Shown here: positions 1 through 11,395 of the stretch, piece after piece | Position numbering within the stretch: the first letter of the stretch is position 1 | How the letters are laid out: each line of letters opens with the position of its first letter | Assembly: GCA_020205615.1 (NCBI GenBank) | Contig: CM035160.1 | Span: 121,611,552 to 121,675,551, forward strand | Length of the DNA stretch: 64,000 nt | Reading direction: 5' to 3' | From: Panax quinquefolius | Lineage: Eukaryota; Streptophyta; Magnoliopsida; Apiales; Araliaceae | Notes under the pieces: model-generated | What the model was told of the DNA's origin: nothing | Databases searched by the model: none | The model's input: the letters and a program-made list of their open reading frames with translations, nothing else | Position numbers and translations under genes: made by a program

Positions 1-694
1 GAAAAAGCTGGATATTTCTTCACAAAATTATAACACATTTTCATTGAAAAATTAACAGCTTTCCATAAACAAACTTGAATACTCTTTGCATCAAAAGCCA
101 TCTCAATTCTTTGGGAAAAATTACTTTTCCAATCTTTAACTCTTCAAAAAAGAATATTGTTATAAAATTAAATCAATGTGATATTATATTAACAAAAATC
201 TAGCTACTTAGAGCCCATATATAAAAAAAATAATAATAATTCTCAGCATAATTATTCAAAGAGCTATAAGAAACTAATTTACCAAAAATTATGGGAAATA
301 GACAAAGATCCTCATTTCAAGATCAAACAAAAGTTAAAAAAATGAGCTATTAAATCACTGGTTATGACAAATTAGGAGAAATTGTAAGAAGGAAATGGAA
401 TTGAGAAATGATGATAAGGGTTAGTAATTTTTACCAAGAAATGAAGAGTGAAATTTCTCTGCTCTTTTGGGTGTTAATTTTAGTAAATCTTTGTTTGGTT
501 GATTACTTTGTTAGATCCTCTAATTCAGGACTTGTTTAGTGCTCCATTTTTGCTCCTGCTTTTGAGGGGTTAGTGGGAAAAAATGGCAACAACAGCTGGA
601 TAGTACCGAAAGAACAGCGTGCCACAAACCAAAAAAAAGAGAGATTATATTACCTTAATAACCAATTAATTATTTATTATTTATCTAGAGTTCT
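1..694. other. AT-rich DNA without a recognisable gene
   Basis: The stretch is AT-rich with many short A and T runs and stops in all frames. A small open frame at 573-761 runs into the MITE that follows and resembles nothing I know. No terminal repeats, LTR ends or RNA gene were seen. It may be ordinary intergenic DNA or the edge of an older decayed element. Confidence 0.5.
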
Positions 695-1005
695 TCTACG
701 CCGACCAGTTTCTACCGACCGGATTAGTGACCGGTCGGAATTTTTATTTTTTTACTTTTGACTATTAAATAATTAATGTGATTTATTGGAACTGAAATTT
801 TTATAAAATACAGTGATTTAGGTATTATTTGGATCTGTTTTTTATATGTATCCAAATGACACTTAAATCACTGCATTTTATAAAAATTTCAGTTCCAATA
901 AATCATATTAATTATTTAATAGTCAAAAGCAAAAAATAAAAATTTTAAAAAAATAAAATTTCCGACCGGTCACTACCCCGGTCGGAAGAAAGCGGTCGAT
1001 GTAGA
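695..1005. mobile_element. Foldback MITE, about 311 bp
   Basis: Nearly the whole segment is one inverted repeat. The left arm starts TCTACGCCGACC and contains ACCGGTCGG; the right arm ends GGTCGATGTAGA and contains CCGACCGGTC. The AT-rich inner arms (about 749-818 and 850-920) are close to perfect complements, leaving a short spacer of roughly 30 bp around 819-849. There is no coding capacity. A full-length snapback of this size is typical of a non-autonomous DNA element. I could not fix an exact TSD, so the superfamily is open; a transcribed copy would form a long double-stranded RNA. Confidence 0.75.
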
Positions 1006-1182
1006 CTTATTGATTTATCTATTTTATCCTCAAATCTATTATACTCCCTCAGTTTGATATTATTTGGATACTGAAAAATCTAAAATCATTACTCATACTA
1101 AATTTTATTATTTTATAATTTTTAGCTAATCGTCTTAATTTTAATTTAAAAATGTTTGGAAAAGAATGGACACTATATATAT
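1006..1182. other. Flank left of the MULE with a possible Stowaway end
   Basis: AT-rich sequence without a gene. At 1042-1054 a TA dinucleotide is followed by CTCCCTCAGTT, which resembles the start of Stowaway-type MITEs. No matching right end was found before the MULE at 1183 or just beyond it at 61356, so this could be a truncated MITE or chance. The last nine bases (1174-1182, TATATATAT) are the probable left TSD of the MULE. Confidence 0.4.
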
Positions 1183-1282
1183 GGGATAAATTAACTTTTG
1201 GTACATGTTCTGGGACACGACTTACAATTTGGTACTCAAAGTGAAAAACGTTACAAACTGGTGATTGTACTCGAAAAATGTT
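1183..1282 (+). repeat. MULE left terminal inverted repeat
   Basis: The segment matches the reverse complement of 61246-61346 nearly base for base. Shared blocks include GGGACACGACTTACAATTTG and GTGATTGTACTCGAAAAATG. Similarity stops just after the AAATGTT at 1282. In MULEs such long TIRs carry the transposase binding site and often the promoter. Confidence 0.85.
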
Positions 1283-2010
1283 GACATCTGGTGCTTGTAC
1301 TTTCTAATTTTGAAATAATCGTTAAAATTGACTAACGGAGTAGATGGAAAATTCTGACGTGACTTACTCATCTGACGTGGATAATGATATGTACATTAGA
1401 GCATGACACCTCAGTTTTGGAGGGAATTATACTTCTCACGTGACCAAGTGAGGAAGAAATAAGGGTTAGGGATAGAAAGATCCAACGAGAGAGACAAAAT
1501 ACAGAGAGAGAAACGCTTTGAAGTCGGCGCGAAGAGATTCAAGACTTACAGTGGATTCGACCAGATTTATCCCCAAATTTGTTCGACAACAAAAAGTAAG
1601 CACCCAAACCCTTATTTTATTTTTTTTTTCTGTGTTTCCGATTTAGAGTAAGCACCCAAACCCTTATTTTGAGTGTTAAAGATTTCTTCTGTGCACTCGA
1701 TTTTGAACCTAATCTTTGTTTATGCTTACTTTATGTGGTTAATGCCCACCTTGTTAGATGTTTGTGGTCGTTTTCCCCAAAATTTGTGATCTTGTGTTGA
1801 ATTAATGATATGTCTTGAAGACCTTGAGCGTATCCTGTTCTTGATGAGTTGAATTATTTATTGTTGTGTGCATAAAATCAGTAGGAGAGCTTTCTCTTTC
1901 TTTAAATGCTTATGATTTTAAGTAACTTTTCTTCTACGAATCAAATTAATGTCACTGTCCTAAATTAAGGTAAGCTGCAATCTTAAAATACATAATTGAT
2001 TGGTGCATTC
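1283..2010 (+). other. MULE 5' region: probable promoter and untranslated exon
   Basis: No open frame of note. It continues from the left TIR and contains purine-rich GAGAGAGACAAAATACAGAG at about 1479-1498, like a plant 5' UTR. A candidate splice donor follows CGACAACAAAAA near 1593. The matching acceptor could be the pyrimidine-rich TTTACAG ending at 6240, with the first intron now carrying solo LTR-A. The 15-base string GTAAGCACCCAAACC occurs twice, near 1594 and 1648. The last five bases (CATTC, 2006-2010) are the TSD of solo LTR-A. Confidence 0.45.
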
Positions 2011-3228
2011 TGTAAGACCCCGAATTTTATGAAATAAAAGTATTCAATTTTTCTTATAATTACTATTCAGTAAATGGTTAAATTGATAAAAGTTAAAGTT
2101 AAGGGTGATATATGAAATTTTTTCAAAATACACAAGTGGTTATAAAATATTCATTGTTGTTGGGAATATTCGTTTGGTCGTGGAATATTCTTTACGTCGG
2201 GGAATATTGATATGGGGCGAACCATTTATGGGCCCCATAATGAATAAGCTGTTGGATGAAGAAAAGCGACAAAATTAAGTTTTTATAAATAACGGCATAA
2301 TCGTTCTGAATTAACCTTTGTTGGAATACCCGGTTGGTAAAATAAAGTAATCTGGCGTTGTTGCAAAGAGTAGCATTACAAGTATTATCAAGATATTTTT
2401 AAATTATTGATTCTTACGTAAGAAGGCACTACTCAATAATTATTCGGATAATTCTTTATTCGATATTTTATTTTATTGATTCAATAATTGCTACGTTGAA
2501 ATTTTATATTATTGTTGTTCATTAATTGTCTTCGCACGGTATTTCCCATTATCGGATCAATAATTCATATTATTGAATAATATTATTAGATAGCATTATT
2601 GGCAATGTCTAGAAAGTTACATCGAGGAGAGGTTTGGTCACCTAATTCATGGCGCCGAAGAAGGAGAGATTCTTATCGAAAAGCCCCTCTTTCACAGGAA
2701 CCGCCCGGTTGTCATTATTGTGATTCTGTAATATTATTTGTGAATAATTAATTATTGATTTATATGATAAAGAAATATTTATTTGATTTGGATATAAATG
2801 ATGGATTTATTTATGTGGTTATAAATGAAGGAATTAATGTTGAGGTATTTTATCAGTATTTTTGTCGGAATGAAGGTATTAAAATTAAACCAGTGTTTTT
2901 GAGATATATATTGCGTGAGTTATAATTTTTAATCCGACCGTTGGATCATTGTAATTTTTGGATATGTTATACATATATAAGTTGAGTATATGTCCACAAA
3001 TTTTGAACCGTTAAAAATGAACGTATGATTTGTTATGAATTTTAAGAGGTGAATGGTTCAAAAATTGTTGAAGTATCCGAATTTAGCATTTTGGTGGAAA
3101 ATTCTAGAATTGAGTGGGCCTCACTTTTGGTTGGTGAAGAAATGTGCTGAATTTTATTTCAAATGTGGTGGGTGGGAATAGTAGCAGGTAAAGCCATCAG
3201 GTTGTAGGTCAAGTCTGCTAAAATTTTC

Positions 3229-3240
3229 CTATAAATAGAG
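3229..3240 (+). promoter_or_regulatory. TATA box of solo LTR-A
   Basis: CTATAAATAGAG lies about 1.2 kb into the LTR, and an equivalent TATA occurs in every related LTR here. Transcription would start about 30 bp downstream, so most of the LTR, including its hairpins, belongs to the RNA leader. Confidence 0.6.
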
Positions 3241-4175
3241 GGCTAAGTTAGAATTAAAAATCACACCAGAAACATAAGCTTTCTCTCTTTCTCTCTCTAG
3301 ATTAGTGAGTGTATTTTGTGAGTATTTAGATACTTGGTGAGTTGATATTCATCAGTGCAAGTTTTCTTCAGCGTCATATCTGATATCCAGTCCGAAGTGC
3401 TGCTCTTTTGAGGTAAGGGATAGTAAAGGATTTCAAGGTTTGTTATGTTTTTCAGTTTCGTAATTTTTCTAACCTTCAAAAATTTTGGAAAAATTTGAAA
3501 TGATATTTTGATGAGTTTTATTGATTGTGTTCAAAAATGGTGATTTTTCGATGTATAGATTAAAAGTTATGAATTTTATGAGAAAAGACTATTTTAAAAG
3601 TAACCACTTATAATTCCTTGTGGTTAACTCCAAAATTGATGAAATTTTTATTGGGAGTACATCTATATAATATCAGTGTACTCTATGAATTTTGGAATTT
3701 TTGGATAAAATTACAATTTATGATAAATGTCTAAATATTCGGCGGTTTTGGCCATATGAAAAATAGTAAATGAATTTTAAAAATTCTGAGAAAAATATAT
3801 GTTCACTATGGGACTATATTATGCTAAATTCCAGAAAAGAAATATTTTTGGAATTGATTTGGTATTTTTCATGAAAATGGACTAGTTATGAATAAATGAA
3901 TTAAATATGTTATGTGAAGTAAGAAAATTGGAAAATAGAATTTTATGGCTTGAGAATCCTATATGAGGTATATGCAGATTTTGATGAGGGTTTTGGTTAT
4001 TGGTGATGAAATCTTATGAGTTTGGAATTTTAGGATGATTAAATGCATTATTTAGTAAAGTGTAAACAATTAAAATAAATTGTTTATAAGTTTAAGAAAT
4101 GTTATTCTTTCAATATCATTATACCGAAATATTGGTATGGATTTTATTGTGAAATTTCTACCTTTTTGAGTCGGG

Positions 4176-4258
4176 GTTACTATTCACGAGTTACTATTCA
4201 TGAGTTACTATTCACGAGTTACTATTTATGAGTTACTATTCACGGGTACTATTCACGA
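4176..4258 (+). repeat. 14-bp tandem repeat in solo LTR-A
   Basis: About six copies of GTTACTATTCACGA follow one another, with C/T variation at the twelfth base and a one-base loss in the last copy. Confidence 0.85.
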
Positions 4259-4616
4259 CAAAGTTGGTTTCTTTTTTTGACCAAATTATCGTTGATTTAT
4301 GAATATTACTCTGGAGATTAAAACTATATATTGATTATATTGATTTTATTGATTTTATTATCATATATAACATTTTTATAACCCTGATGTTGAAATTCTC
4401 TTTCACTGGAGTGTAAAGATGAATAGATTATTGGTATGATCATGACTAGAGTTCTCTTTGGCCAGTAGTGAAAAGTTGAATTGTGACTGGTATGATCATG
4501 ACCATTGAATTTATAATTGAATATCTTTAGCTTAAGTGCAAATGTGAATTGATCAACATGGTTATAATTATTGTTTATATAAATTCTGAAGTGATTATAT
4601 ATTTCTTTGAGATATT

Positions 4617-4775
4617 AATATCTTTGGCCTGTAGTGCAAAGATGAATTGTTGATGAATATCTTTGGCCCGTAGTGCAAAGATGACCTGTTGTTGAATATC
4701 TTTGGCTAGTGGTGCGAAGATGAACTGTGGATGAATATCTTTGGCCCGTAGTGCAAAGATGAATTTATTAGTATG
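4617..4775 (+). repeat. 39-bp tandem repeat, each unit a hairpin
   Basis: Four units repeat with an exact 39-bp period; the stems begin at 4620, 4659, 4698 and 4737. Each unit has ATCTTTG, a ten-base loop (GCCCGTAGTG or a close variant), then CAAAGAT, a perfect 7-bp stem. In the third unit the right arm is CGAAGAT, which keeps pairing through a G-U. Single weaker units of the same type lie upstream at about 4396-4425, 4449-4480 and 4517-4550. The array is downstream of the TATA box and so within the transcript. Confidence 0.85.
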
Positions 4776-5924
4776 ATTATGAACAGGAACTGTGATTTGG
4801 TATAACCATGATCTTTGATGTTTCAGGTAAAGACATGTGATAAAAATTATATTTGTCCTGGGTACGAAGAGGAATTTAGAATCACAATTATGATTATGAG
4901 ATATTCATATGATTGTGGAAAGGAACTGTTGATTGATGTTATAGGGATAAAACATTGTTGGTGGACTTTTAACATGGAGAAGATAATAGATTGTATTATC
5001 TATTTGACTCTTCTAATGGATTGCTTCGTTCATTGCAACTATGGTTGAAATTTTTATCATCTAACATATGTTCTAAATCTCTGATTTGTTATTGATGAAG
5101 GCTATTGATAATTTAATTATCTTTAGTCATGATATTCTTTACTGAGCTAGTTGTGCTCACCCTTTTGCTTCACAATTCCTTTCAGGTAATAAAAGTGTAG
5201 CTGGGTCGAGCGGGGGTAACAAGGGAATAGAACGGTGGTCTCTAGCTGTGGAGTTCTCCCTAAACAGTATAGACAAGTGTGTTGTATACATCTTTTAGTA
5301 GTTATATTTGGCGAATCATATAAGGAGAGGCAAACCCAACGTTGGAAGGGTGTTTTGCCACTATCATACAAGATGTCTAATGACATACAACCTAGTGTCA
5401 TCATAAGATGAGGTTGTGCTCATCCACTTCTTTGAGTATATTTCTGAGCACTACCTATATAATCTTGGTGTTTGTTTGAAGTATAATTCTCAATTTGAGA
5501 CAGTGGAGATAATGATAAGTCAAGAGAAGACTCACCATTGGGAATAATATGATAGTAATCTTCTCGTTTTTCTTTGGGGTCTATTGGGTCAACCAAGGAT
5601 AATTCTGTGGCCATATGATATCTATCATAACCTAGACGCATGGCCTCCCATGTACGAAGGTTTCCTTGAGCACTTCCCAAAGATTTTAATTTCTAAAACA
5701 GTTTTTGACTATACCTTTATGTAAGGTGTCACTGTGAGGTGCTGTCCACGGTTGGGACATGTGTCACATTTGGTAAATATTTGTATCCAAACTCATAGTA
5801 TATGTGTTGTTGTATTTTTCACGACAATTGTTGTAATAAAGTTGTAGTTGTTTTCTGTACCATGTATTTGGCGACTCAGAATGGGTTGGATGGAATGGAC
5901 CTATTTTGGGGTTGTCACACATTC

Positions 5925-6248
5925 TGCTTGGGCTAGAATTCCAGGCAACCTAGCTTTCTTCTTGACCAGTACATTGTTCTAGAAATGGGTCCAAACACTG
6001 AATAGATGTGTAGGAGAGTAGGGGCTGTGTTTGAGCCTTGTTCTGGTCTGGTCCTTGTATTAAAATCATCAAATATTGGCAATTTCCAAGCAATATATTA
6101 ACATTATCATATACATTGATTTCATATCATTCATTTATATATTAGTTTTCTGTTTTGGAGAATTAGCCTTTACATTTTGTCGGATTGCTTACTTAATCTC
6201 TCATTGCTTACTCTATGTTATTTTTTTGTTTTATTTACAGTAACAGAT
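5925..6248 (+). other. MULE intron end before the PB1-like exon
   Basis: This non-coding MULE sequence follows solo LTR-A. It ends in a T-rich tract and TTTACAG at 6234-6240, a good plant splice acceptor. The next ATG is at 6249, which is why I start the coding part there and not at the in-frame ATG at 6177 inside the pyrimidine tract. Confidence 0.5.
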
Positions 6249-6503
6249 ATGATTTCATTAATTGTGCACTATGGTGGAGAATTTGTCACTGAGCCCATAG
6301 AACATTATGTAGGAGGGTTGAAAAAGGTTGTCCCTAGTGATCCTGATTTCTTGTGCACTACACGTATAAATGAACAAATGACTTATATATTAGGGTATCA
6401 TTCTACTGCTAAGGTTTTCTTTAAATATGGTGAAGGGTTTAGATTAATTCATGATGATGATTCGATTAGGGATTTAATTAAAGCTTCTGCCAAAGATATG
6501 ACT
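6249..6503 (+). pseudogene. MULE protein, part 1: PB1-like N-terminal domain
   Basis: The 85 codons from the ATG read MISLIVHYGGEFV and continue through a region rich in small hydrophobic strands, with motifs YVGGLKKV, YILGYHSTAKVFFKY and LIHDDDSIRDLIKASAKDM. This is the pattern of the PB1-like domain found at the N terminus of plant MuDR-type transposase proteins. The reading frame is cut exactly at the TSD TGACT (6499-6503) by copia-1 and resumes in frame at 46482. The domain is complete and free of stops. In intact relatives it precedes an acidic linker and the transposase; here the core is missing (see 59373-59785). Confidence 0.75.
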
Positions 6504-8033
6504 TGTTGGTTTGTTAATATTCAAATCTTTTTGTTTTGATGATGACTTAATATTACAGATTAATTTGTCTATTGTGAAATTTTAGGAAATTGATGAAAGA
6601 TCATTGTTGAAAGACTTTGAAGATTTGAGTCCTAAGAAAAATATGTAAGATCATTGCAAATATTTGATTTTTCGATACAAGGCTCTAGGACATTTAATGT
6701 GTGCATTAAAGGTGATTAATATTTTGTGCATGCTTAGAGTTTTTATAATATAATGCTAAATGGTTTTAATGCCCGATTTTAAGTATTGCGAAATTCATAT
6801 ATGCTGAGTTATTCGAAAAGGCGTATGATATTTATATATGTGGCGGTTGTCATGACTACTATCAATTAAAGTGATTTACTTGCATAAGTCTCGGTACTCA
6901 CATATCATGATTATCTTTAAGAGTTGGAATGCTAAGCAATTTCTTTCATGATTTGGCATAACAACTGGCGCCAAACTTTTTGCTGTGGTATTTGAAAAGT
7001 CTAGAAAGTGATTTATTTGACTTGTTCTCTTTATGGATAAATGTTTGAAGAACCTAACATATATGTATAACTATCAAAGATAATAGATTTTGCGTTTAAA
7101 CGGTTATATTGTTGGATTGGTTCTTATCAGTTGGTAACGTAAACAATATTTAATAAAATTAGCAACGGTAATATATTTGAGCTATATAAGAAGAACTGAG
7201 ATCAGTGATAATACACAACACTTAAATCAATTATTGCACTCATATACTTGAAGAGCAATTTTATCTTCTGTGCAAAATTTCCATTTCTTTGTGATATTAT
7301 AATTACGATTATTTTCAAAGATATTTAGTGGGCTACAAATCGATAATATCTTTCTGTTATTAATTGATCATTGCATACATTAGTTGAGCCTTGCATTGTT
7401 AAATTGTTTATTTGCTTTGATCATTAGACCTCTATAAATTGTAATCTTATATTTTTAGACTAAGTGTTGTCTAAAGGAATTTAATCCTGTGGATTAAGGT
7501 TTGTTTACAAAGCGAGTTCAAGGAAGCATAGGTGCTTAAGGGGTGCATTGGTGCACAAGGAGCAAGTGTGCTCTAGTGAATTATTGTAATTCAATTTGAT
7601 AGAATCTGTTTTGTAATAAGGGTCATTTTTAAAGAAATAAAAGTGAGTCTCCAATACTAGTTGGTATTGGACGTGGACTAGGCTATTATTATAGAGGGTA
7701 ATAGCTGAACCACGTAAAAAATCTTGGTGTTATTTTATTGCTTGATTCTCTTTAATATTTCTCAAGATAATTAGTTTTCTTAATATTTAAAATATAAACT
7801 TTTGCTTCATCTTGAGATATTATATTTACATCAAGTATCTGACTTATAAATTCACCAAGATATTTTCTTAAACAAAAATTCAATTCAGTAGACTACATTC
7901 ATTCAAAGAAGTTGCATTATTTGATCTGAGAGGCTATATTCAATAGTTTGAATTTAAAGTTTAAAAATTGGTCATAGTTTGCTCCCACACTTATTCAACC
8001 CCCCCTTCTAAGTGTGCCATATCTCGAATTTCA
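6504..8033 (+). repeat. Copia-1 5' LTR
   Basis: 1530 bp, TG...CA. It has a TATA motif CTATATAAG at about 7183-7191 with the transcript start expected near 7215. Two adjacent hairpins lie at 7651-7715. The end is C-rich (ACCCCCCCTTCTAAGTG). The 3' LTR at 44949-46476 matches along its whole length with scattered substitutions and small indels. Confidence 0.92.
7651..7715 (+). promoter_or_regulatory. Twin hairpins in the copia-1 leader
   Basis: The first hairpin is CCAATAC, loop TAGTTG, GTATTGG (7651-7670), a perfect 7-bp stem. It is followed directly by a compound stem: ACGTGG (7671-7676) pairs with CCACGT (7710-7715), and inside it CTATTA (7683-7688) pairs with TAATAG (7699-7704). Both are unchanged in the 3' LTR at 46096-46160. 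They lie downstream of the TATA motif and so in the RNA. A role in dimerisation, packaging or 3'-end formation is possible but not shown. Confidence 0.55.
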
Positions 8034-8035
8034 TT

Positions 8036-8047
8036 TGGTATCAAAGC
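8036..8047 (+). promoter_or_regulatory. Copia-1 primer binding site
   Basis: TGGTATCAAAGC starts three bases after the LTR end. It is the usual plant initiator-Met tRNA primer site with one change (A for G at the ninth base). It fixes the 5' LTR boundary and the plus orientation. Confidence 0.85.
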
Positions 8048-8097
8048 AAGGCTCTACTTACTTGGTCTTAAAGGTGACTTATAGGAAAGATTACGAC

Positions 8098-9814
8098 ATG
8101 GCAGGTTAAGAACAACAATCAAGAAGGTCAATCAACCAATAGACCTCCCTTGTTGTATGGAACAGAAAATTACAACTTCTGGAAATTCCGAATGAGGATC
8201 TATCTTAAAAGAGATCCTTGGGAATGGTGGGTTGTGGAAAATGGACCAGTTGTTCCACGAAGAGATGATGGGACACCAAAGATTCTGCTAGAAATGGATT
8301 CAACCGAGATCTACATGGTTTCCTATGATTCAAAGGCAATGAACACACTTCTTAGCGGCATGGTTCAATCCGAAATAGATAAAGTCTCTTCATGCAACAC
8401 TTCCAAAGAAATACGGGATACCTTAGTGGTGAGCCATGAAGGAACATCAAAAGTTCGAGAAGTTAAGCTAAGCATGCTCATGCATGATTATGAAATGTTC
8501 AAACTCGAGAAAGATGAAACTATAAAGATAGCACAAGCAAGGTTTCTTGTTCTTCTGAACTCATTAAAGCTACTGGACAAATCTATTCCATAAAGTGAGA
8601 TTAACCGTAAGTTACTTCGGGCTATGCCCAAGAGGTTTACTTCCAAAATCACTACTCTTCAAGATTCCTCTACTATATCTACCATGGATACATTAACCCT
8701 TTTTGGTGAACTTGAGGAATATGAACATCAGTTAAAGAGGTATGACGATGAGGACGAAACTCCTCGAAAAAAGGTTTTAGCTCTTAATGCAGGAAATGAA
8801 GAAGAGCTTGATGATGATTCTGATGAAGAGATAGCCTTGATGACAAGGAGACTCAAAGGACTTCTTCAAAGAAAGAATAAACGAAAGAATATCTTCAACT
8901 CAAATAAAGGCAAAGGAAAGCAAACTAAGGAGACATGTTTTGAATGTGGACGCCCAGGGCACTTCAAGAAAGACTATTTTCAACTAAAGAATAAAGGAAA
9001 AACAGGCTTCAAGGACTATAAAAGAAACAAGGCACTGGTCACTTGGAGTGATGAAGAAGAAGATGAAGTTGAAGTTGATGCCAAGGATGAGATAGCTCAA
9101 GTATGCTTCATGGGAATAGAAGGTGAATCAAACAAGGTATTTAATTTTGAGTTTAATTCTTTGAAACAAGAAAATGATAAATTGAAAGAAAAGAATGTAT
9201 ATTTGAAAGACTCGGTAAATACATTAATGGGCGAAGTAGACTCTTTAATAGATGAAAAGAAAGATATTGAAAAGGAATCTACATGTAATGAAGAAAAGGT
9301 TTTGATTGCAAAGATTGGCTATTTAGACAACTTTAATAAAATACTTTTCAATAAGGTGAAATTCTTAAATAATGAAGTCCAAAAATTGACTAATGAGTTA
9401 AAAATGAGAGATGTGTGTATTGATGCATTTAGTGATAAATCTCCTATTAAAACATGTCCTAATGATGAACTTCAAAAAGAAATAGCTTCACTAAAATTAT
9501 CTCTTGCTAAATTTGTTCAAGGTGAAGAAAATTTAAATGTCATATTGGGTAAACAAAGACCTACTTTTGAAAGACAAAGAATTGGTTATAATTCTATGCA
9601 TAAAAAGGGTAATATGAAAATGCTAAAGTCAAAATCACGTTTTAGATTAAATTATTGCTCACCCTTTACAACGTGTAGAAATTGTGGCATTAAAGGTCAT
9701 TTGGACATACATTGCTTTAAGAAAAATAAGATTAAAAAGGTTTGGGTTAAAAAGGATGATTTACCTGCAACTAACACAAAAGGACCCAAAAAGATGTGGG
9801 TACCAAAAGGATAA
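8098..9814 (+). pseudogene. gag: Copia-1 gag polyprotein, frameshifted
   Basis: I start at the ATG at 8098 (MAG), followed within four codons by a one-base frameshift near 8107. The frame containing LLYGTENYNFWKFRMR then runs to a stop near 8591 and resumes at about 8624. The first part is a UBN2/copia-type capsid domain. Two zinc knuckles follow. The first, CFECGRPGHFKKDY (about residues 105-118 of the second ORF), has lost its last Cys. The second, CRNCGIKGHLDIHC, is intact. An acidic stretch (SDEEEDEVEVDAKDE) and a Lys/Glu-rich coiled coil separate them, as in long SIRE-type Gag. It ends at VWVKKD and MWVPKG, normally just before the protease. Confidence 0.85.
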
Positions 9815-9967
9815 ATTACTTTTTCTTGACAGGTATGTCTCAAGGCAAGGGTTCCATCTCAAAAATGGATTCTTGATAGTGGATGCTCACGTCACATGAC
9901 TTGTGACAAAACAAAGTTCATTGAGCTAAAAATCAAGAAGAAAAATGGTACAGTTACATTTGGAGAT
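9815..9967 (+). pseudogene. Copia-1 protease, interrupted
   Basis: After a frame change the sequence reads WILDSGCSRHMTCDKTKF, the aspartic protease signature of plant copia elements; the DSG codons are at about 9875-9883. The frame runs to TFGD and is cut at the GAGAT duplication (9963-9967) by gypsy-1. It resumes in frame at 29871. The upstream stop and frame changes show decay before or after the insertion. Confidence 0.8.
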
Positions 9968-11125
9968 TGTAAGACCCCAACTTTTATGAATAAAGATGAA
10001 TTTTCTATAAATATCATTTTTGAATATTATGGAATGAATTTGATATAATGTTATAGTTGTGGGTAATATTTATAAATTTTGCAAAGTACGCAAGTTGTTA
10101 TATAATATTCGATTGGCCGGGAAATATTCTTTTTAACGGGGAATATTAAATATAATGGCACAATCATTGGTGGACCTAACGAAATTATTATTTCGGATTG
10201 AGAAAACGACAAAATACTTTATAAAAATAACGGCGGAAGTTTTACTGTTAATAAGCTGTTGAAACACCGGTGTTAAAAGTAATGCGATGTCTGGCGTAGT
10301 TGCACAAAGAGTACATGGTATTGATTATTGATGCTTACGTGAGAAGTCACTCGGTTTTGTTCAATTATTATTCACGATAATTGCTTTGATAGTATCTCAT
10401 GTTATTTGATTCAATTATTGTCAATATTTTATATATTATTAAATCAATAATTGAGACGACAAAGTTATTAATATTATTATTTGTAATATTAACGATGTCT
10501 AGAAGTTCTGACAAGGGGAGGTTTGGTCACCTAATTGCTCGCCAATAGGGAGAAATCCTTATTGAAAAGTCCACTCTTTCCTGGGAACGACCTGGTCGAT
10601 TAATATTACGAATTATAATAATGATGATAAATGTTAAAAATATTGAGGTGATTTTTATGAAGTATTTGATGTAAAATTTTATTTATTTTGTGGACCCCCA
10701 TTTACCCATTTTTCAAAATAATCAGTATATATATATTTATATTCGTATATATATGTAATATATATATATATATATATAAAGTTTCACAGGAATCACAGGT
10801 GGTGGGGGGGGGGGTTGGTTTTATTATATATATATATATATATATTATATTTAGTATGGATCACGGGATTCATCCTCCGTGAATTCAAGTGATATATATA
10901 TATTATATATATATATATATATATTATATTTTATTATACATAGTGTTGCATAGTACTTGCATAGTATTTGCATAGTAAAATCTTTTATAAAGTTATTCAT
11001 TTTATTAGATTATAAATAGAATATATTATATTTTATTTAAAAGATTTTGCTTTAAATATGGACCGTCAGATTAAAGTAAATCAATCTAGACCGTTCATGA
11101 GTTAGTTACTATGCAATCCATTCTT

Positions 11126-11136
11126 CTATAAATAGA
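11126..11136 (+). promoter_or_regulatory. TATA box of the gypsy-1 5' LTR
   Basis: CTATAAATAGA, repeated in the 3' LTR at about 28253-28263 and in solo LTR-C at about 37962-37971. It splits the LTR into about 1.15 kb of U3 and about 1.6 kb of transcribed R-U5. Confidence 0.65.
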
Positions 11137-11395
11137 AGCTCATTCCTTCATTATTTCTTATGAATTCACTGAAACTCTAGATAGAGAAATTATAAAGAAA
11201 CTATAGAATAGTATTCTGCTACTTCCCTATTCTTATATTCAGTTTCTTTTACGGTAAGGGGTGTTAATTATTTTGTATTCATAAAGAGAAATTTTGTTAT
11301 TTCATTATTTATTATTCTGCTGGAATAACCAGTATACGCGGACAACCCTATACTTGGTGACATTCTTCTATTATTCCGTCTTTATTATTATTCTG

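Larger units (their letters stand above)
2011..5919 (+). mobile_element. Solo LTR-A of a chromovirus-like Ty3/gypsy element
   Basis: It starts TGTAAGACCCCGAA and ends GGGGTTGTCACA, flanked by perfect CATTC duplications (2006-2010 and 5920-5924). No internal gag-pol is present, so this is a solo LTR left by LTR-LTR recombination. It shares landmarks with the gypsy-1 LTR: the block around GATGTCTAG and GAGGTTTGGTCACCTAATT (2603-2645), a TATA box CTATAAATAGAG (3229-3240), hairpins with a GTAGTG loop, the TAGTTGT hairpin (5143-5159), and the terminal TGGGT/ACCTA hairpin. At 3.9 kb it is longer than the gypsy-1 LTR (2.76 kb), so it is a related family and not the same one. It interrupts the probable first intron of the MULE gene. 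Confidence 0.88.

Noticed and set aside
1042..1182. Truncated Stowaway MITE at the left flank
   Set aside because: Only a start-like CTCCCTCAGTT is present; no right end or paired TA was found on either side of the MULE.
4617..4775. Regular 39-bp repeats that look CRISPR-like
   Set aside because: Unit spacing is exact, but spacers are not unique, there are no cas genes and the DNA is plant. It is a tandem repeat inside an LTR.
5147..5680. Two minus-strand open frames of 85 and 86 codons
   Set aside because: They lie inside solo LTR-A, antisense to its transcript, without similarity to any family I recognise.
6177..6248. Earlier in-frame ATG for the PB1-like protein
   Set aside because: It falls in the pyrimidine tract before a good splice acceptor ending at 6240, so it is probably intronic.
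9684..9899. 71-codon frame overlapping the end of copia-1 gag
   Set aside because: Mostly the gag region read in another frame; its end only overlaps the protease in the wrong frame.
10726..10927. TA-rich runs with a G-run as a possible origin or matrix attachment site
   Set aside because: They are microsatellites that vary between the two gypsy-1 LTRs; nothing else supports such a role.
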